From the NCBI GenBank assembly GCA_902616245.1, contig CACMSB010000001.1, positions 186,001-250,000 of the forward strand: a stretch of 64,000 nucleotides of DNA. The letters are read 5' to 3'. The translations under genes and the position numbers were made by a program. The first letter of the stretch is position 1; each line of letters starts with the position of its first letter. The notes beneath the pieces are model-generated. The model was not told where the DNA came from. It ran no database searches and saw nothing but the letters and a program-made list of their open reading frames with translations. This DNA is from an uncultured Pelagibacteraceae bacterium. GTDB taxonomy: Bacteria; Pseudomonadota; Alphaproteobacteria; Pelagibacterales; Pelagibacteraceae. This document shows positions 18,624 through 27,812 of this stretch, piece after piece.

Positions 18624-19273
18624 GATCGCTTACCAAATATATTTGATCCAATTCTCAAATATGTTGATCCATAACTAATTGCGGAGATGTAATCTGAAGA
18701 CATACCCATACTTAAATTATTTAGTTTAAGTTTATTTTTTAAAGTATTCATTTCATCAAAAAAAATATCACTATTTTTTTCAAAAGGAGGTATACACATT
18801 AGGCCGATTATATCTAAGTTCAAACTTATACAATAATTGTAAAATTCGATCAATTGAGTCTTCTTAATACCAGATTTCTGTTCTTCATCACCAATGTTAA
18901 CTTGAATAAATATTTTTGTTGAAATATCTTTTTCTGCTTGAAAATCAGAAATTTTTTTAGCTAATTTTTCATTATCTAAAGAATGTATATAATCAAAAAT
19001 TTTTAAAGCTAATTTAACTTTGTTTGTTTGTAATTTTCCAATCAAATGTAATTTAATATTTTCATTTTTTTCTTTAACAATAGACCATTTTTCAATTGCT
19101 TCTTGAACTTTATTTTCACCAAAGTCTTTGTGTCCATGGTTAATTAGATGATTTATATGATCAATTTGAAAAGTTTTAGAAACAGCTATTATCGTTGGTC
19201 TTTTTTCATTTTTTGGAAAATTTTGATTAACTTCATTTTGTATGTTAATTAAGTTTTTAACTGTTTCATGCAT
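18620..19273 (-). CDS. yggS: YggS/PLPBP family pyridoxal-phosphate homeostasis protein
   Basis: A 217-residue alanine-racemase-like TIM barrel. IIAVSKTFQ (about 28-36) holds the PLP-binding lysine; HLIGKLQTNKV, GLMCIPP and LSMGMSSDY are family signatures. YggS binds PLP and helps keep vitamin B6 and amino-acid pools balanced; it has no known catalysis. Its ATG forms half of an ATGCAT palindrome shared with the divergent downstream gene. Confidence 0.93.
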   Translation of the reverse strand: MHETVKNLINIQNEVNQNFPKNEKRPTIIAVSKTFQIDHINHLINHGHKDFGENKVQEAIEKWSIVKEKNENIKLHLIGKLQTNKVKLALKIFDYIHSLDNEKLAKKISDFQAEKDISTKIFIQVNIGDEEQKSGIKKTQLIEFYNYCISLNLDIIGLMCIPPFEKNSDIFFDEMNTLKNKLKLNNLSMGMSSDYISAISYGSTYLRIGSNIFGKRS

Positions 19274-19795
19274 ATTTCTGAATATAAAAAATTTTATTTT
19301 ATAAATAAATTTAAGAAAAATAATATTGATAAATTAGGTAATAATACAGCAATTATTTATAGAAATTACAAATATGAGATTAACAAAAAGGAAATACTCA
19401 GTATTAGGAATTATTGTAGAAAAAAAAATATAAAATTTTACTTATCAAATAATATTAAATTAGCTTTAAATTTAGGTTTGAATGGTGCATATTTTCCATC
19501 TTTTAACACAGATTTAAAACATCTTTCTTACAGTTTGCCAAAAAATTTTAAAATTTTGGGTTCAGCACACTCTAAGAAAGAAATTAATATAAAAGAAATA
19601 CAAAAAGTTGATATTTTATTTTTATCATCCTTATTTAAAAAAAATAAAAACTACCTTGGATTATATAAATTTAATAATCTAAGTTACCTGACTGAAAAAA
19701 AAATTGTATGCTTAGGTGGAATTTCAAAAAAAAATTTAAAGTATATAAAGTTAACAAGGTGTTTTGGTTTTTCAGGTATTAGTTATTTCGAGTAA
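19268..19795 (+). CDS. Thiamine-phosphate synthase/TenI-like protein
   Basis: A 175-residue product resembling the TenI/ThiE barrel: FYLSNNIKLALNLGLNGAYF (about 58-77) matches the V-N-D-x-x-x-x-A-x-x-x-x-A-D-G-V-H-x block in degraded form, ILGSAHSKKEI corresponds to G-x-S-x-H-x-x-x-E, and CLGGISKKNL to the phosphate-binding A-x-G-G-I. Several catalytic ThiE residues look altered, so it may be a TenI-like or non-canonical member. The start codon overlaps the yggS start region completely. Confidence 0.65.
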   Translation: MHISEYKKFYFINKFKKNNIDKLGNNTAIIYRNYKYEINKKEILSIRNYCRKKNIKFYLSNNIKLALNLGLNGAYFPSFNTDLKHLSYSLPKNFKILGSAHSKKEINIKEIQKVDILFLSSLFKKNKNYLGLYKFNNLSYLTEKKIVCLGGISKKNLKYIKLTRCFGFSGISYFE

Positions 19796-19801
19796 AAAAA
19801 A

Positions 19802-19818
19802 GGCCCCAAAATGGGGCC
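19802..19818. terminator. Bidirectional rho-independent terminator
   Basis: GGCCCCA-AAA-TGGGGCC makes a 7-bp GC-rich stem. On the minus strand it is followed by eight T residues (A-tract 19794-19801), an ideal terminator for the porin mRNA beginning at 20792; on the plus strand CTTTCTT follows and can end the TenI-like gene. It is the clearest hairpin terminator I saw in the window. Confidence 0.9.
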
Positions 19819-19844
19819 CTTTCTTAAATTATTAAATTTTGCAA

Positions 19845-20792
19845 TTAGAATGCAAAACCTAGAGATAAATTGTACGCTTCTCTATTATTAGTAGAGCTGT
19901 TTCCAATATTATCACCATTGTGTACAGATGCTTTTATGCTCAATGATCCCATTGTGTAAGATGCAGATACCGCAGATGTTTCTTGGTCTGGGTTACCTGA
20001 TCCAACTGCTTCGATCTCATGTGAACCATAAGAAACTGAAAGATCATCGTTTACTTGGTATGAAATACCCATACCAGCTGTTTCATAGTCTTGTGAAGAT
20101 CCACTAGCATCAGCTTCTGATACTTGAACACCAACAGTTATTCCGCCCATAGCGTATTTAGCGTACATAGTGTGCTCTTCAATTTCTGCACCAACTGTTA
20201 CTTCTGAGTCACCAGTTGCATATCCGATAGTTAAACCATCAACACCTGTATACTCAACACCAAAGTCTGAGTATGATACAGCTGTTACAGCAGCAGACGC
20301 ATTTATGTATGCAGCTGTGAAAGTTAAACCTGAATCATGAGAATATGAATAAGTGAACATGTCGTTACCCGAAGTTCCACCTACTACATTAGTCTCAGCA
20401 CCAGTTAAAATATCCCATGGCTCTTCACTTGCTGTTGGCATAACATCATCTTTTGCACTCATAGCAGAATCTCCACCATGACCAGCAAACGTTAATGTAC
20501 CAGCATCACCTAAATCAAATTTAATTGATTGGCTATCTAATTGGTTAGTTCCATCTGCACCATCACCATCTAATTCTAGAGATAATGTTACTCCGATGTC
20601 ATTTACATCTCCTGAAGCAGAAAATGTAACTGAGTCACCCATTGTCCAGCCGTTACCTTGTGTTGCTTTACTATCACCGCCGTTGTACGACATAGTAGCT
20701 GAACCAGTGACTGATAAGTCAGCTGCTGATACTGAACCAGCAACTAGGGAACCAGCTAATGCTGTTAACCCTACTTTTTTTAAATTGTTCAT
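19845..20792 (-). CDS. Outer-membrane porin (Gram-negative porin type)
   Basis: The 315-residue precursor starts with a signal peptide (MNNLKKVGLTALAGSLVAGSVSA, cleaved before ADLSV; stated by position 1-23). The mature part alternates hydrophobic and polar residues in beta strands, is rich in Gly, Ser, Thr and Asp, and ends in LGFAF with the terminal Phe that the Bam complex recognises. I chose the ATG at 20792 because it is preceded by AAGGAG (20801-20806 complement) and begins the signal peptide. Higher GC and balanced codons suggest high expression. It probably forms a general diffusion channel. Confidence 0.92.
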   Translation of the reverse strand: MNNLKKVGLTALAGSLVAGSVSAADLSVTGSATMSYNGGDSKATQGNGWTMGDSVTFSASGDVNDIGVTLSLELDGDGADGTNQLDSQSIKFDLGDAGTLTFAGHGGDSAMSAKDDVMPTASEEPWDILTGAETNVVGGTSGNDMFTYSYSHDSGLTFTAAYINASAAVTAVSYSDFGVEYTGVDGLTIGYATGDSEVTVGAEIEEHTMYAKYAMGGITVGVQVSEADASGSSQDYETAGMGISYQVNDDLSVSYGSHEIEAVGSGNPDQETSAVSASYTMGSLSIKASVHNGDNIGNSSTNNREAYNLSLGFAF

Positions 20793-20876
20793 ATTAAGTA
20801 CTCCTTGTTTTTTGTTTAATATTAAACAGGAGCGTTTTACCAAAAATTAAGTAATTCCACTGAAGTTTTGCACCAT

Positions 20877-20905
20877 AAATTAAATTTATTACAAAAGTGT
20901 TGCAA
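20877..20905 (-). promoter_or_regulatory. Candidate sigma-70 promoter of the porin gene
   Basis: Reading on the minus strand: TTGCAA (20905-20900), 17-base spacer, TAATTT (20882-20877). It implies a leader of about 80 bases with AAGGAG at 20806-20801, 8 bases before the ATG. Confidence 0.4.
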
Positions 20906-20931
20906 ATATACATCATAAAAAGTGTTTATTT

Positions 20932-20959
20932 TTGCAGTTTTTTGTTATTTTTTTAATAT
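20932..20959 (+). promoter_or_regulatory. Candidate sigma-70 promoter of the DUF3576 lipoprotein gene
   Basis: TTGCAG (20932-20937), 16-base T-rich spacer, TAATAT (20954-20959), about 47 bases before the ATG at 21007. It lies back to back with the porin promoter. Confidence 0.45.
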
Positions 20960-21006
20960 AAATGTCTGTATTTAAAATTTACCAAGAAATATCGTATTAA
21001 TTAAAA

Positions 21007-21552
21007 ATGATAATTAGATCCATAAGCATACTCGTTTTTTTTCTTTTAATGAGCTCATGTGGTGGAAAAATACCTGGAGCTGATGCTAGAAAAATTTCCC
21101 CCAATCCAGAAGATAGAGTTCAAAAAAATATGGAGGAAGGTAGAGGTTTCAGATTAATGGGCTCAGGTAAAAAGAAAGGTGGTGAATTTGATTTTGCTAG
21201 TTCAAATGAATTATGGAGAGCATCTTTAGACACATTAGAATTTATGCCTTTAGCATTGGCTAACTACAGTGGAGGTGTTTTAGTAACTGATTGGTACAGT
21301 GATAGTGATACGAGTAACGAGTCAGTGAAAATTTCAGTAAGATTTTTAAGTAATGAAATAAGATCTGACGCTTTAGTTATAAAAGTATTTTATAAAAATT
21401 GTTCTATAGATCAGACATGTAAAATAACTGATAGGTCTGAAGCTTTATCAGCTGAGTTAAACAAAAAAATTCTTACAAAAGCAGCCGTTTATGAAGAAGA
21501 AAATAAATCAAAAAATAAAAAAAAATACATAAACGAAGCCCTAAAAGATTAA
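21007..21552 (+). CDS. DUF3576 family outer-membrane lipoprotein
   Basis: A 181-residue protein with a lipoprotein signal ending LMSSC (Cys19), then a Gly-rich segment. The core ELWRASLDTLEFMPLALANY (about 76-95), VLVTDWYS and KISVRFLSNEIRSDAL are DUF3576 hallmarks. Function is not known; the gene lies just upstream of leuS, as in other Alphaproteobacteria, 15 bases apart. A lysine-rich C-terminus follows. Confidence 0.85.
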   Translation: MIIRSISILVFFLLMSSCGGKIPGADARKISPNPEDRVQKNMEEGRGFRLMGSGKKKGGEFDFASSNELWRASLDTLEFMPLALANYSGGVLVTDWYSDSDTSNESVKISVRFLSNEIRSDALVIKVFYKNCSIDQTCKITDRSEALSAELNKKILTKAAVYEEENKSKNKKKYINEALKD

Positions 21553-21567
21553 ATTATTACTAAATTT

Positions 21568-24111
21568 GTGGAAAGATATAATTTTAAAATAGTAGAAGAA
21601 AAGTGGCAAACTAGATGGGATAAAAGCAAAAGTTTTTTAACTCAAGTCAATAGAGAAAAAGAAAAATTCTATTGTCTAGAAATGTTTCCTTATCCATCAG
21701 GGAAAATTCATATGGGACATGTAAGAAACTATACAATAGGTGATGTTCTTTCTAGATACAAAATTTTAAAAGGATTTAATGTATTACATCCTATGGGATG
21801 GGATGCATTCGGAATGCCAGCTGAAAATGCTGCAAGGGACAATAATTTAGATCCAAAGGACTGGACAAACTCAAATATAGATACAATGAAAAAACAGTTG
21901 AAGAAATTAGGTCTTTCGATTGATTGGGAAAGAGAAATCTCAACATGTAGTGAGGAATATTATAAACACCAGCAAACTTTTTTTTTGGAATTATACGAAA
22001 AAGGACTTGTATACAGAAAAGAAAATTATGTGAATTGGGATCCAGTAGATGAAACTGTTTTAGCTAATGAACAAGTTATAGATGGAAAAGGTTGGCGATC
22101 TGGAGCTATTGTTGAAAGAAAAAAACTTAATCAATGGTTTTTTAATATCTCAAAATTTTCACAAGATCTTCTAGACGGTTTAGAAGATTTAGAAAAATGG
22201 CCAAACAAAGTTAAAACTATGCAAAAAAATTGGATAGGTAAATCATTTGGATGTGAAATTGATTTCAAGGTAATTGGCCCGATACCAATAAAAAATATTA
22301 GATGTTTTACGACAAGGCCTGACACATTATTTGGATTTTCTTTCCTTGCAGTCTCAGTAGATCATGAAATTGCAGAATTTTATAAAAACGATCCAGAATT
22401 CATAAAATTTAAAGAAGAATGTTCTAAAACTGGAACAACAGAAGAGGCTATTGCTGTAGGTGATAAAATAGGGTTTAAAACAAATCTAGAAGCAGTTAAT
22501 CCTTTTAAAGAGAGTCATAAAGTACCTGTTTATTTTGCTAATTTTGTTCTAATGGATTACGGATTTGGAGCAGTTTTTGGTTGTCCAGCTCATGATCAAA
22601 GAGATTTTGATTTTGCCAAAAAATATAACTTAGAAATAAAAACTGTTGTTAGGCCTATTGATAAAGATGAAGAATTTAAAGTGGAAAACGAGGCATATTC
22701 AGGTCCTGGGGTTATTGTTAATTCAGAATATTTAAATGGATTAAAAGCACCTGAAAACTCAATCTTAGAAACGATAAAAATAATAGAAGAAAAAAAAATC
22801 GGAAAAAAGAAAATCAATTATCGTCTCAAAGATTGGGGAGTTTCAAGACAAAGATACTGGGGATGCCCTATTCCAATAGCCTACGATAAAAAAGGAGAAA
22901 TTTACCCAATTCCAAAATCGATGCTACCGGTTAAACTTCCAGAAAATATTAATTTGGGCGTTAAAGGAAATCCTCTAGATGGTTTGAAAGAGTGGAAAGA
23001 AATAGAATTAGACGGGAAAAAATTAATTAGAGAGACAGATACACTAGACACATTTGTGTGTTCTTCCTGGTACTATTTAAGATTTTGTTCACCTAATGAA
23101 GATAATTATGGATATAAAAAAGATGATATTGATTATTGGATGCCTGTGGATCAGTATATCGGGGGAGTTGAACATGCTATACTCCATCTTCTTTATTCAA
23201 GATTTTTCATGAGGGCAATTAATTATAAGAATAAAGATTTTAATTTTGTTGAACCATTTAAAAGTTTATTCACTCAAGGAATGGTTTGTCATGAAACTTA
23301 CAAAGATGAAAATAATAATTGGTTAAGTCCTGATCAAGTAGAAAAGATAAATAATGTTTATGTAAAAAAGGGTGATGCAAATTCAAAAGTAAAAGTTGGT
23401 GCATCAGAATCAATGTCAAAATCAAAAAAAAATGTCATTGATCCAGAATTTATTGTAGAAACTTATGGTGCTGACTCTGTACGATTATTTATTTTATCTG
23501 ATAGTCCACCAGAAAAAGACGTACAATGGTCAGAACAAGGCATGGCATCATCTTATAAATTTATTCAAAAACTTTGGAATTTGCATTGTGATATCAAAAA
23601 TAAAATTCAACAAAATAATAATACTGACACAAACGATGAATTAGAAAAGTATACCAACAAAATAATAGCTAAAATTACAAATAATCTTGAGAAATTTAAT
23701 TATAATGTAATTATTGCTAACATGTATGAAACATATAATTTTTTAACAAATTTTTTATTCTCAGAAAAAAAATTAGGTAACCTTAGGGCTAATTATAAGA
23801 AAATTTTGATATGTTTCTCTCCTGTAATTCCACATTTTACTAATGAATGTTTAGAAGACCTGAACATAAATGATGATTTAGAGTGGCCGGTTTTTGACGA
23901 AAAATTACTCGAAGAAGAAGAGGTAAATATAGTTGTTCAAGTCAATAGTAGAAAAAGAGGTTTGGTGAAAACAAGTAAAGATATAATGGAAAAAGATCTT
24001 CTAGAAATTGTGAAAAAAGATAAGATAATCAATAAATATTTGAGTGAAAAAAAAATTAGAAGAGTAATATTTATAAAAAATAGATTAATAAATATTTTAA
24101 TAGATGATTAG
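21568..24111 (+). CDS. leuS: Leucyl-tRNA synthetase
   Basis: The 847-residue class I synthetase shows [20 protein letters not shown] (residues 39-58; HMGH is the HIGH motif), the CP1 editing domain ([15 protein letters not shown] with the threonine-rich peptide) and MSKSKKN near residue 618. It begins with GTG at 21568, directly before the conserved ERYNF segment; no better in-frame ATG lies close upstream. Its 3' end overlaps lptE by 8 bases. It attaches leucine to tRNA-Leu and edits mischarged products. Confidence 0.98.
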   Translation: MERYNFKIVEEKWQTRWDKSKSFLTQVNREKEKFYCLEMFPYPSGKIHMGHVRNYTIGDVLSRYKILKGFNVLHPMGWDAFGMPAENAARDNNLDPKDWTNSNIDTMKKQLKKLGLSIDWEREISTCSEEYYKHQQTFFLELYEKGLVYRKENYVNWDPVDETVLANEQVIDGKGWRSGAIVERKKLNQWFFNISKFSQDLLDGLEDLEKWPNKVKTMQKNWIGKSFGCEIDFKVIGPIPIKNIRCFTTRPDTLFGFSFLAVSVDHEIAEFYKNDPEFIKFKEECSKTGTTEEAIAVGDKIGFKTNLEAVNPFKESHKVPVYFANFVLMDYGFGAVFGCPAHDQRDFDFAKKYNLEIKTVVRPIDKDEEFKVENEAYSGPGVIVNSEYLNGLKAPENSILETIKIIEEKKIGKKKINYRLKDWGVSRQRYWGCPIPIAYDKKGEIYPIPKSMLPVKLPENINLGVKGNPLDGLKEWKEIELDGKKLIRETDTLDTFVCSSWYYLRFCSPNEDNYGYKKDDIDYWMPVDQYIGGVEHAILHLLYSRFFMRAINYKNKDFNFVEPFKSLFTQGMVCHETYKDENNNWLSPDQVEKINNVYVKKGDANSKVKVGASESMSKSKKNVIDPEFIVETYGADSVRLFILSDSPPEKDVQWSEQGMASSYKFIQKLWNLHCDIKNKIQQNNNTDTNDELEKYTNKIIAKITNNLEKFNYNVIIANMYETYNFLTNFLFSEKKLGNLRANYKKILICFSPVIPHFTNECLEDLNINDDLEWPVFDEKLLEEEEVNIVVQVNSRKRGLVKTSKDIMEKDLLEIVKKDKIINKYLSEKKIRRVIFIKNRLINILIDD

Positions 24112-24556
24112 AATACCAATAATTATAGCATCATTTATATTATTATTTGGATGCGGATTTAAACCTATTCTTACAAATAAACAATTGGCGTATACGATTA
24201 GTGAAATAAAATATTCTGGAAACGAAAAAATTAATAAATACATTAAAAAAAATTTAATCACAAGTAGTGGGTCGGGAAAAAATTATAACTTAACTTTCAA
24301 TTCTAAAAAAAATATTGAAACTTTATCCAATAATCAAAAAGGTGATCCCTCTGTATTTCAGATGAGTATAAGTGTTAATTATAGTGTTATTTATGAGAAT
24401 AATATTATTTTAACAGAAAACATAAAAAAGAATGTTACTTATAACAACATACAGGATAAATTTGAATTGTCTAAGTTTGAGGAGAATGTGGTCAGAAATA
24501 TCTCAAATAATATATCAAATGAAATTTTAATATCTATTAGTAGAATAAGTAAATGA
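24104..24556 (+). CDS. lptE: LPS-assembly lipoprotein LptE-like
   Basis: A 150-residue lipoprotein (signal to Cys17 in [10 protein letters not shown]). The CGFKPI start after lipidation and the following beta-rich 130 residues are typical of alphaproteobacterial LptE, which plugs the LptD barrel in the outer membrane. The conserved order leuS-lptE-holA strongly supports the call, as the sequence itself is poorly conserved. It overlaps holA by ATGA. Confidence 0.8.
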   Translation: MIRIPIIIASFILLFGCGFKPILTNKQLAYTISEIKYSGNEKINKYIKKNLITSSGSGKNYNLTFNSKKNIETLSNNQKGDPSVFQMSISVNYSVIYENNIILTENIKKNVTYNNIQDKFELSKFEENVVRNISNNISNEILISISRISK

Positions 24557-25530
24557 TAATAAAATTTTATGAACTCATTAAAATTGATAAAAATAAATTT
24601 AATATATTTCTGCTTTATGGAAAAAATGAAGGATTGCAAAATCAAACTTTGAAAGAAAATTTTATTATAAATTTCAAAGGGGAGGTTATTAAATATGATG
24701 AGCAAGAATTTATACTTAATTATGAAAATATGGCTTCTGAAATTTTAACAAAATCGTTATTTAAAGATGAAAAATTAATTATAATTTCAAGAGTAAGTGA
24801 TAAGATACTAAGATATATCGAAGAATTATCGGACAAAAAAATAACTGATTTAAAAATAGTTTTAAAGAGTAGTCAGTTAGACAAAAAATCTAAATTAAGA
24901 AGTTTTTTTGAAAAAAGTAAAAAACTCGTAGTAACTCCTTTTTATGAAGATACAGATAAAAGTCTTGCTTATGAAATTGAGAAATTTATTACAAAAAAAA
25001 AGATAAAAATTTCAAGAGAATCTGTAAATTTAATAATTTCTAGATCGGGCGGTGATAGGGGTAATTTAAATTCAGAGTTGGAAAAAATACTTAATTACTC
25101 TACTACGAATAATAAAATTGAATTTGATACTATAAAAAAATTAACAAATTTAGCCGAAAATTATTCTGTAGGTGAGCTAGCAGACGATTTTCTTTTAAAA
25201 AATAAAAAAGGAATTGCAAAGATATTAAATGAAAATAATTATTCTAGCGAAGATTGTATGTTAATACTTAGAACAATACTTAATAAATCAAAAAGACTTT
25301 TAGGAATAATAGAACAAAATAAAATTTCTAATAACATTGATTCTGTGATTTCTAAAGCTAGACCACCAATATTTTGGAAAGAAAAAGAAAATGTTAAATT
25401 ACAAGCTAAATCATGGAAAATTGAGGAGTTGAAAAAAAAGATTTATGAAATTGGAAATATTGAAATTCTTGCAAAAAGCGATGCTAATAACTCATTAAAT
25501 ATAGTCTCAGATTTTGTAATTAACGTTTAA
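24553..25530 (+). CDS. holA: DNA polymerase III subunit delta
   Basis: A 325-residue clamp-loader subunit. The N-terminal LLYGKNEGLQNQTLKENF (about 19-36), FKDEKLIIISR, and the helical C-terminal collar region fit HolA. The delta subunit opens the beta sliding clamp. Position after lptE and convergent with parB (4-base overlap) is the classic alphaproteobacterial order. Confidence 0.9.
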   Translation: MIIKFYELIKIDKNKFNIFLLYGKNEGLQNQTLKENFIINFKGEVIKYDEQEFILNYENMASEILTKSLFKDEKLIIISRVSDKILRYIEELSDKKITDLKIVLKSSQLDKKSKLRSFFEKSKKLVVTPFYEDTDKSLAYEIEKFITKKKIKISRESVNLIISRSGGDRGNLNSELEKILNYSTTNNKIEFDTIKKLTNLAENYSVGELADDFLLKNKKGIAKILNENNYSSEDCMLILRTILNKSKRLLGIIEQNKISNNIDSVISKARPPIFWKEKENVKLQAKSWKIEELKKKIYEIGNIEILAKSDANNSLNIVSDFVINV

Positions 25531-26378
25531 TAGTTATTTTTTACAATACTTATTAGCCTGTCCAATTGATCCAATCCTTTATATTCAAAAGTTAAAGTTC
25601 CTGAGTTATTTTTTTTATTTTTTAAAAAAACTCTCATTCCAATCTTTTCTGTTAATTCATTCTCTGTAGAAATAGCATTTGCATCTTTTGATTTCGACAC
25701 CTTATTTGATCCTCTTTTTAAAAGTCTTACTAAACTTTCTGTCTGTCTAACAGATAATTTTTTCTTAATTACTTTTTCTGCTAAGAATAGAGCATTATCC
25801 AATCCAATTAGTATTTTTGCGTGTCCTTGAGAGATTTTCTCTTGTCTTATCATTTCAATTATTTTTTGAGGTAACGATAACAAACGAATAGAATTTGATA
25901 TATAAGATCTACTTTTTCCAATAAACTTAGAAACTTTTTCATGATCATAACCAAAGTTTTCAATTAAATTTTGGTAACTTTCAGCCTCTTCAATTGAATT
26001 TAAATCTTTTCTTTGAACATTTTCAATGATTGCTAATTCTAATGATTTTAAATTATCAGCTTCGATTATTACAACAGGTACTTCATGAAAACCTGATGAT
26101 TGCGCAGCTTGCAATCTTCTTTCACCTGCTATCAATTCAAATTTGTTATCTTGGTCATCTGACTTTCTAACTATTAAAGGCTGTATTATGCCCCTTTCTT
26201 TAATTGAATTAGTTAATTCCTCTAAAGCATTTTTTTCAAATAATTTTCTTGGTTGATTTTTATTGGGAACTATAGAGCTTATTAAGATTTTGTCCTTTGA
26301 AGTTTTAATGTCACTATCACCTATTAAAGATGATAATCCCCTACCGAGGCCCTTCTTACTTTTAAAAGGATTTATCAT
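25527..26378 (-). CDS. parB: Chromosome-partitioning protein ParB
   Basis: The 283-residue protein begins with GLGRGLSSLIGD (11-22), then a ParB/Srx CTPase domain (PNKNQPRK, GERRLQAAQ) and a helix-turn-helix (about 145-185, with GKSRSYISNSIRLLSLP). A C-terminal dimerisation helix follows. ParB binds parS, clamps DNA by CTP switching and acts with ParA to segregate origins. Its start overlaps the parA stop as ATGA. Probable parS sites lie at 27750 and 28082. Confidence 0.97.
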   Translation of the reverse strand: MINPFKSKKGLGRGLSSLIGDSDIKTSKDKILISSIVPNKNQPRKLFEKNALEELTNSIKERGIIQPLIVRKSDDQDNKFELIAGERRLQAAQSSGFHEVPVVIIEADNLKSLELAIIENVQRKDLNSIEEAESYQNLIENFGYDHEKVSKFIGKSRSYISNSIRLLSLPQKIIEMIRQEKISQGHAKILIGLDNALFLAEKVIKKKLSVRQTESLVRLLKRGSNKVSKSKDANAISTENELTEKIGMRVFLKNKKNNSGTLTFEYKGLDQLDRLISIVKNNY

Positions 26379-27175
26379 GCAGCAGTCTCCACTTTTTTAT
26401 CTTGTTCTAAAAATTCTTCGGTAAATTTAAAATAAGCTTTACTACCAGGACAAATCTTATCATAAATTAGTACTGGTATCCCATGTGAAGGTGCTTCTGA
26501 TAATCTGACATTTCTTGGAACAGCTGTAGAATAAACTTTTTCTTTAAAATAATTTCTTGCTTCTAATTCTACTTGTCCTGAAAGCTTATTTCTCTTGTCA
26601 AACATGGTTAGAAGTATGCCTCTTATCTCCAAGGACGGATTTAGATTAGATTTTATTCTATCTATAGTTTTCATTAGTTGTGTAAGTCCCTCCAAAGCAA
26701 AAAATTCTGTCTGAAGAGGAACCACTAAAGCATCAGATGTAACTAATGCCATAATTGTGAGTAAGCTTAAAGATGGAGGGCAGTCAATTAATATATAATC
26801 GTATGATGCCTTAGAATCATTTAAAATAGCGGTCAATTCATCCTTTAGTTTAAATGCTCTACGGTTATCTCCAGCTGTTTCGACCTCTAGACCTGACAAA
26901 TCAACGTTTGAAGTTATTAAATCTAGATTTTCAAAACTTGTTGCTTGTATTACGTCTGAAATTTTCTTGTTCCCGTTTAATACATTATAAATTGTTTTAT
27001 CTGAAGTTACATCATTAGATAAACCGAGACCTGTAGTTGCGTTTCCCTGTGGATCTAAGTCTATTACCAAAATTTTTTTTCCTTTCATTGATAATCCTGC
27101 TGCTAAATTTATAACAGTAGTTGTTTTCCCCACTCCACCTTTTTGATTTATTATTGAAATAATTTTTTTATACAT
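26375..27175 (-). CDS. parA: Chromosome-partitioning ATPase ParA (Soj)
   Basis: A 266-residue Walker-type ATPase: deviant Walker A KGGVGKTTT (12-20), DLDPQGNAT and DCPPSLSLLT (Walker B region). ParA forms nucleoid gradients that pull ParB-parS complexes. It sits in the operon mnmG-rsmG-parA-parB, overlapping rsmG by 8 bases. Confidence 0.98.
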   Translation of the reverse strand: MYKKIISIINQKGGVGKTTTVINLAAGLSMKGKKILVIDLDPQGNATTGLGLSNDVTSDKTIYNVLNGNKKISDVIQATSFENLDLITSNVDLSGLEVETAGDNRRAFKLKDELTAILNDSKASYDYILIDCPPSLSLLTIMALVTSDALVVPLQTEFFALEGLTQLMKTIDRIKSNLNPSLEIRGILLTMFDKRNKLSGQVELEARNYFKEKVYSTAVPRNVRLSEAPSHGIPVLIYDKICPGSKAYFKFTEEFLEQDKKVETAA

Positions 27176-27812
27176 TTTTTTTTTTTAAATTTGAAATTTT
27201 AACGATAATAGATTCATCATTTGTTAAACTTTTTCTTTCTTCATAATCAAATTTCCAAAACTTAAGAGCATCTTTCAACATTTGTTTTCCACTTTTTCCT
27301 AAAAACAATATGATATACTTAAAACTTTTAAAGTTTGATTGTGCTATTTGAAATATCACTGGTAAAGGCTTAAACGCTCTAGAAATAATTACGTCAGTGT
27401 TTAAATTTTTTTCATTGAAAATATTTTTTTGATGAATTTCAGAGTTTAATTTAAATTTTTTTTTCATTTCCTGTAGAAAATTGCTTTTGTGAAAACTCTT
27501 CTCATAAAAAATTAGCTTAAATAGTGGTTTTTTTGATTTCATCAAAATACCTAAAACTATACCAGGTAACCCAGCTCCAGATCCTAAATCAGTACACACT
27601 TTAATGTCTTTATTATCAATAAAATCAATAGTTTGTGCACTATCTTCTATATGCCTTGTATTTATTAATTTTTCTGTGCTTTTACCAATTAAATTAACAT
27701 GTCTATTTTTTGATATTATCTCGTTTGAATATTCTTTGAGCTCTCTCAACGTTTCACGTGAAACATTTTGAAGTGTTAATTTTCTAAATTTTATAATATT
27801 CGAATCGATCAA
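27168..27812 (-). CDS. rsmG: 16S rRNA (guanine-527 N7)-methyltransferase
   Basis: A 214-residue GidB-family SAM methyltransferase. [16 protein letters not shown] (about 73-88) is motif I, and [19 protein letters not shown] (about 39-57) is the family N-terminal block. It methylates G527 of 16S rRNA, a site linked to streptomycin response. Codons for residues 18-23 (NVSRET) form a parS site. It overlaps mnmG by 4 bases. Confidence 0.96.
   Translation of the reverse strand: MIDSNIIKFRKLTLQNVSRETLRELKEYSNEIISKNRHVNLIGKSTEKLINTRHIEDSAQTIDFIDNKDIKVCTDLGSGAGLPGIVLGILMKSKKPLFKLIFYEKSFHKSNFLQEMKKKFKLNSEIHQKNIFNEKNLNTDVIISRAFKPLPVIFQIAQSNFKSFKYIILFLGKSGKQMLKDALKFWKFDYEERKSLTNDESIIVKISNLKKKNV
27750..27765 (-). 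promoter_or_regulatory. parS: parS centromere-like site within rsmG
   Basis: CGTTTCACGTGAAACA matches the widely conserved parS palindrome TGTTTCACGTGAAACA at 15 of 16 bases. It lies about 8 kb from the putative oriC and just upstream of parA-parB, where ParB-binding sites are normally found. It is embedded in the NVSRET codons of rsmG. Confidence 0.9.
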
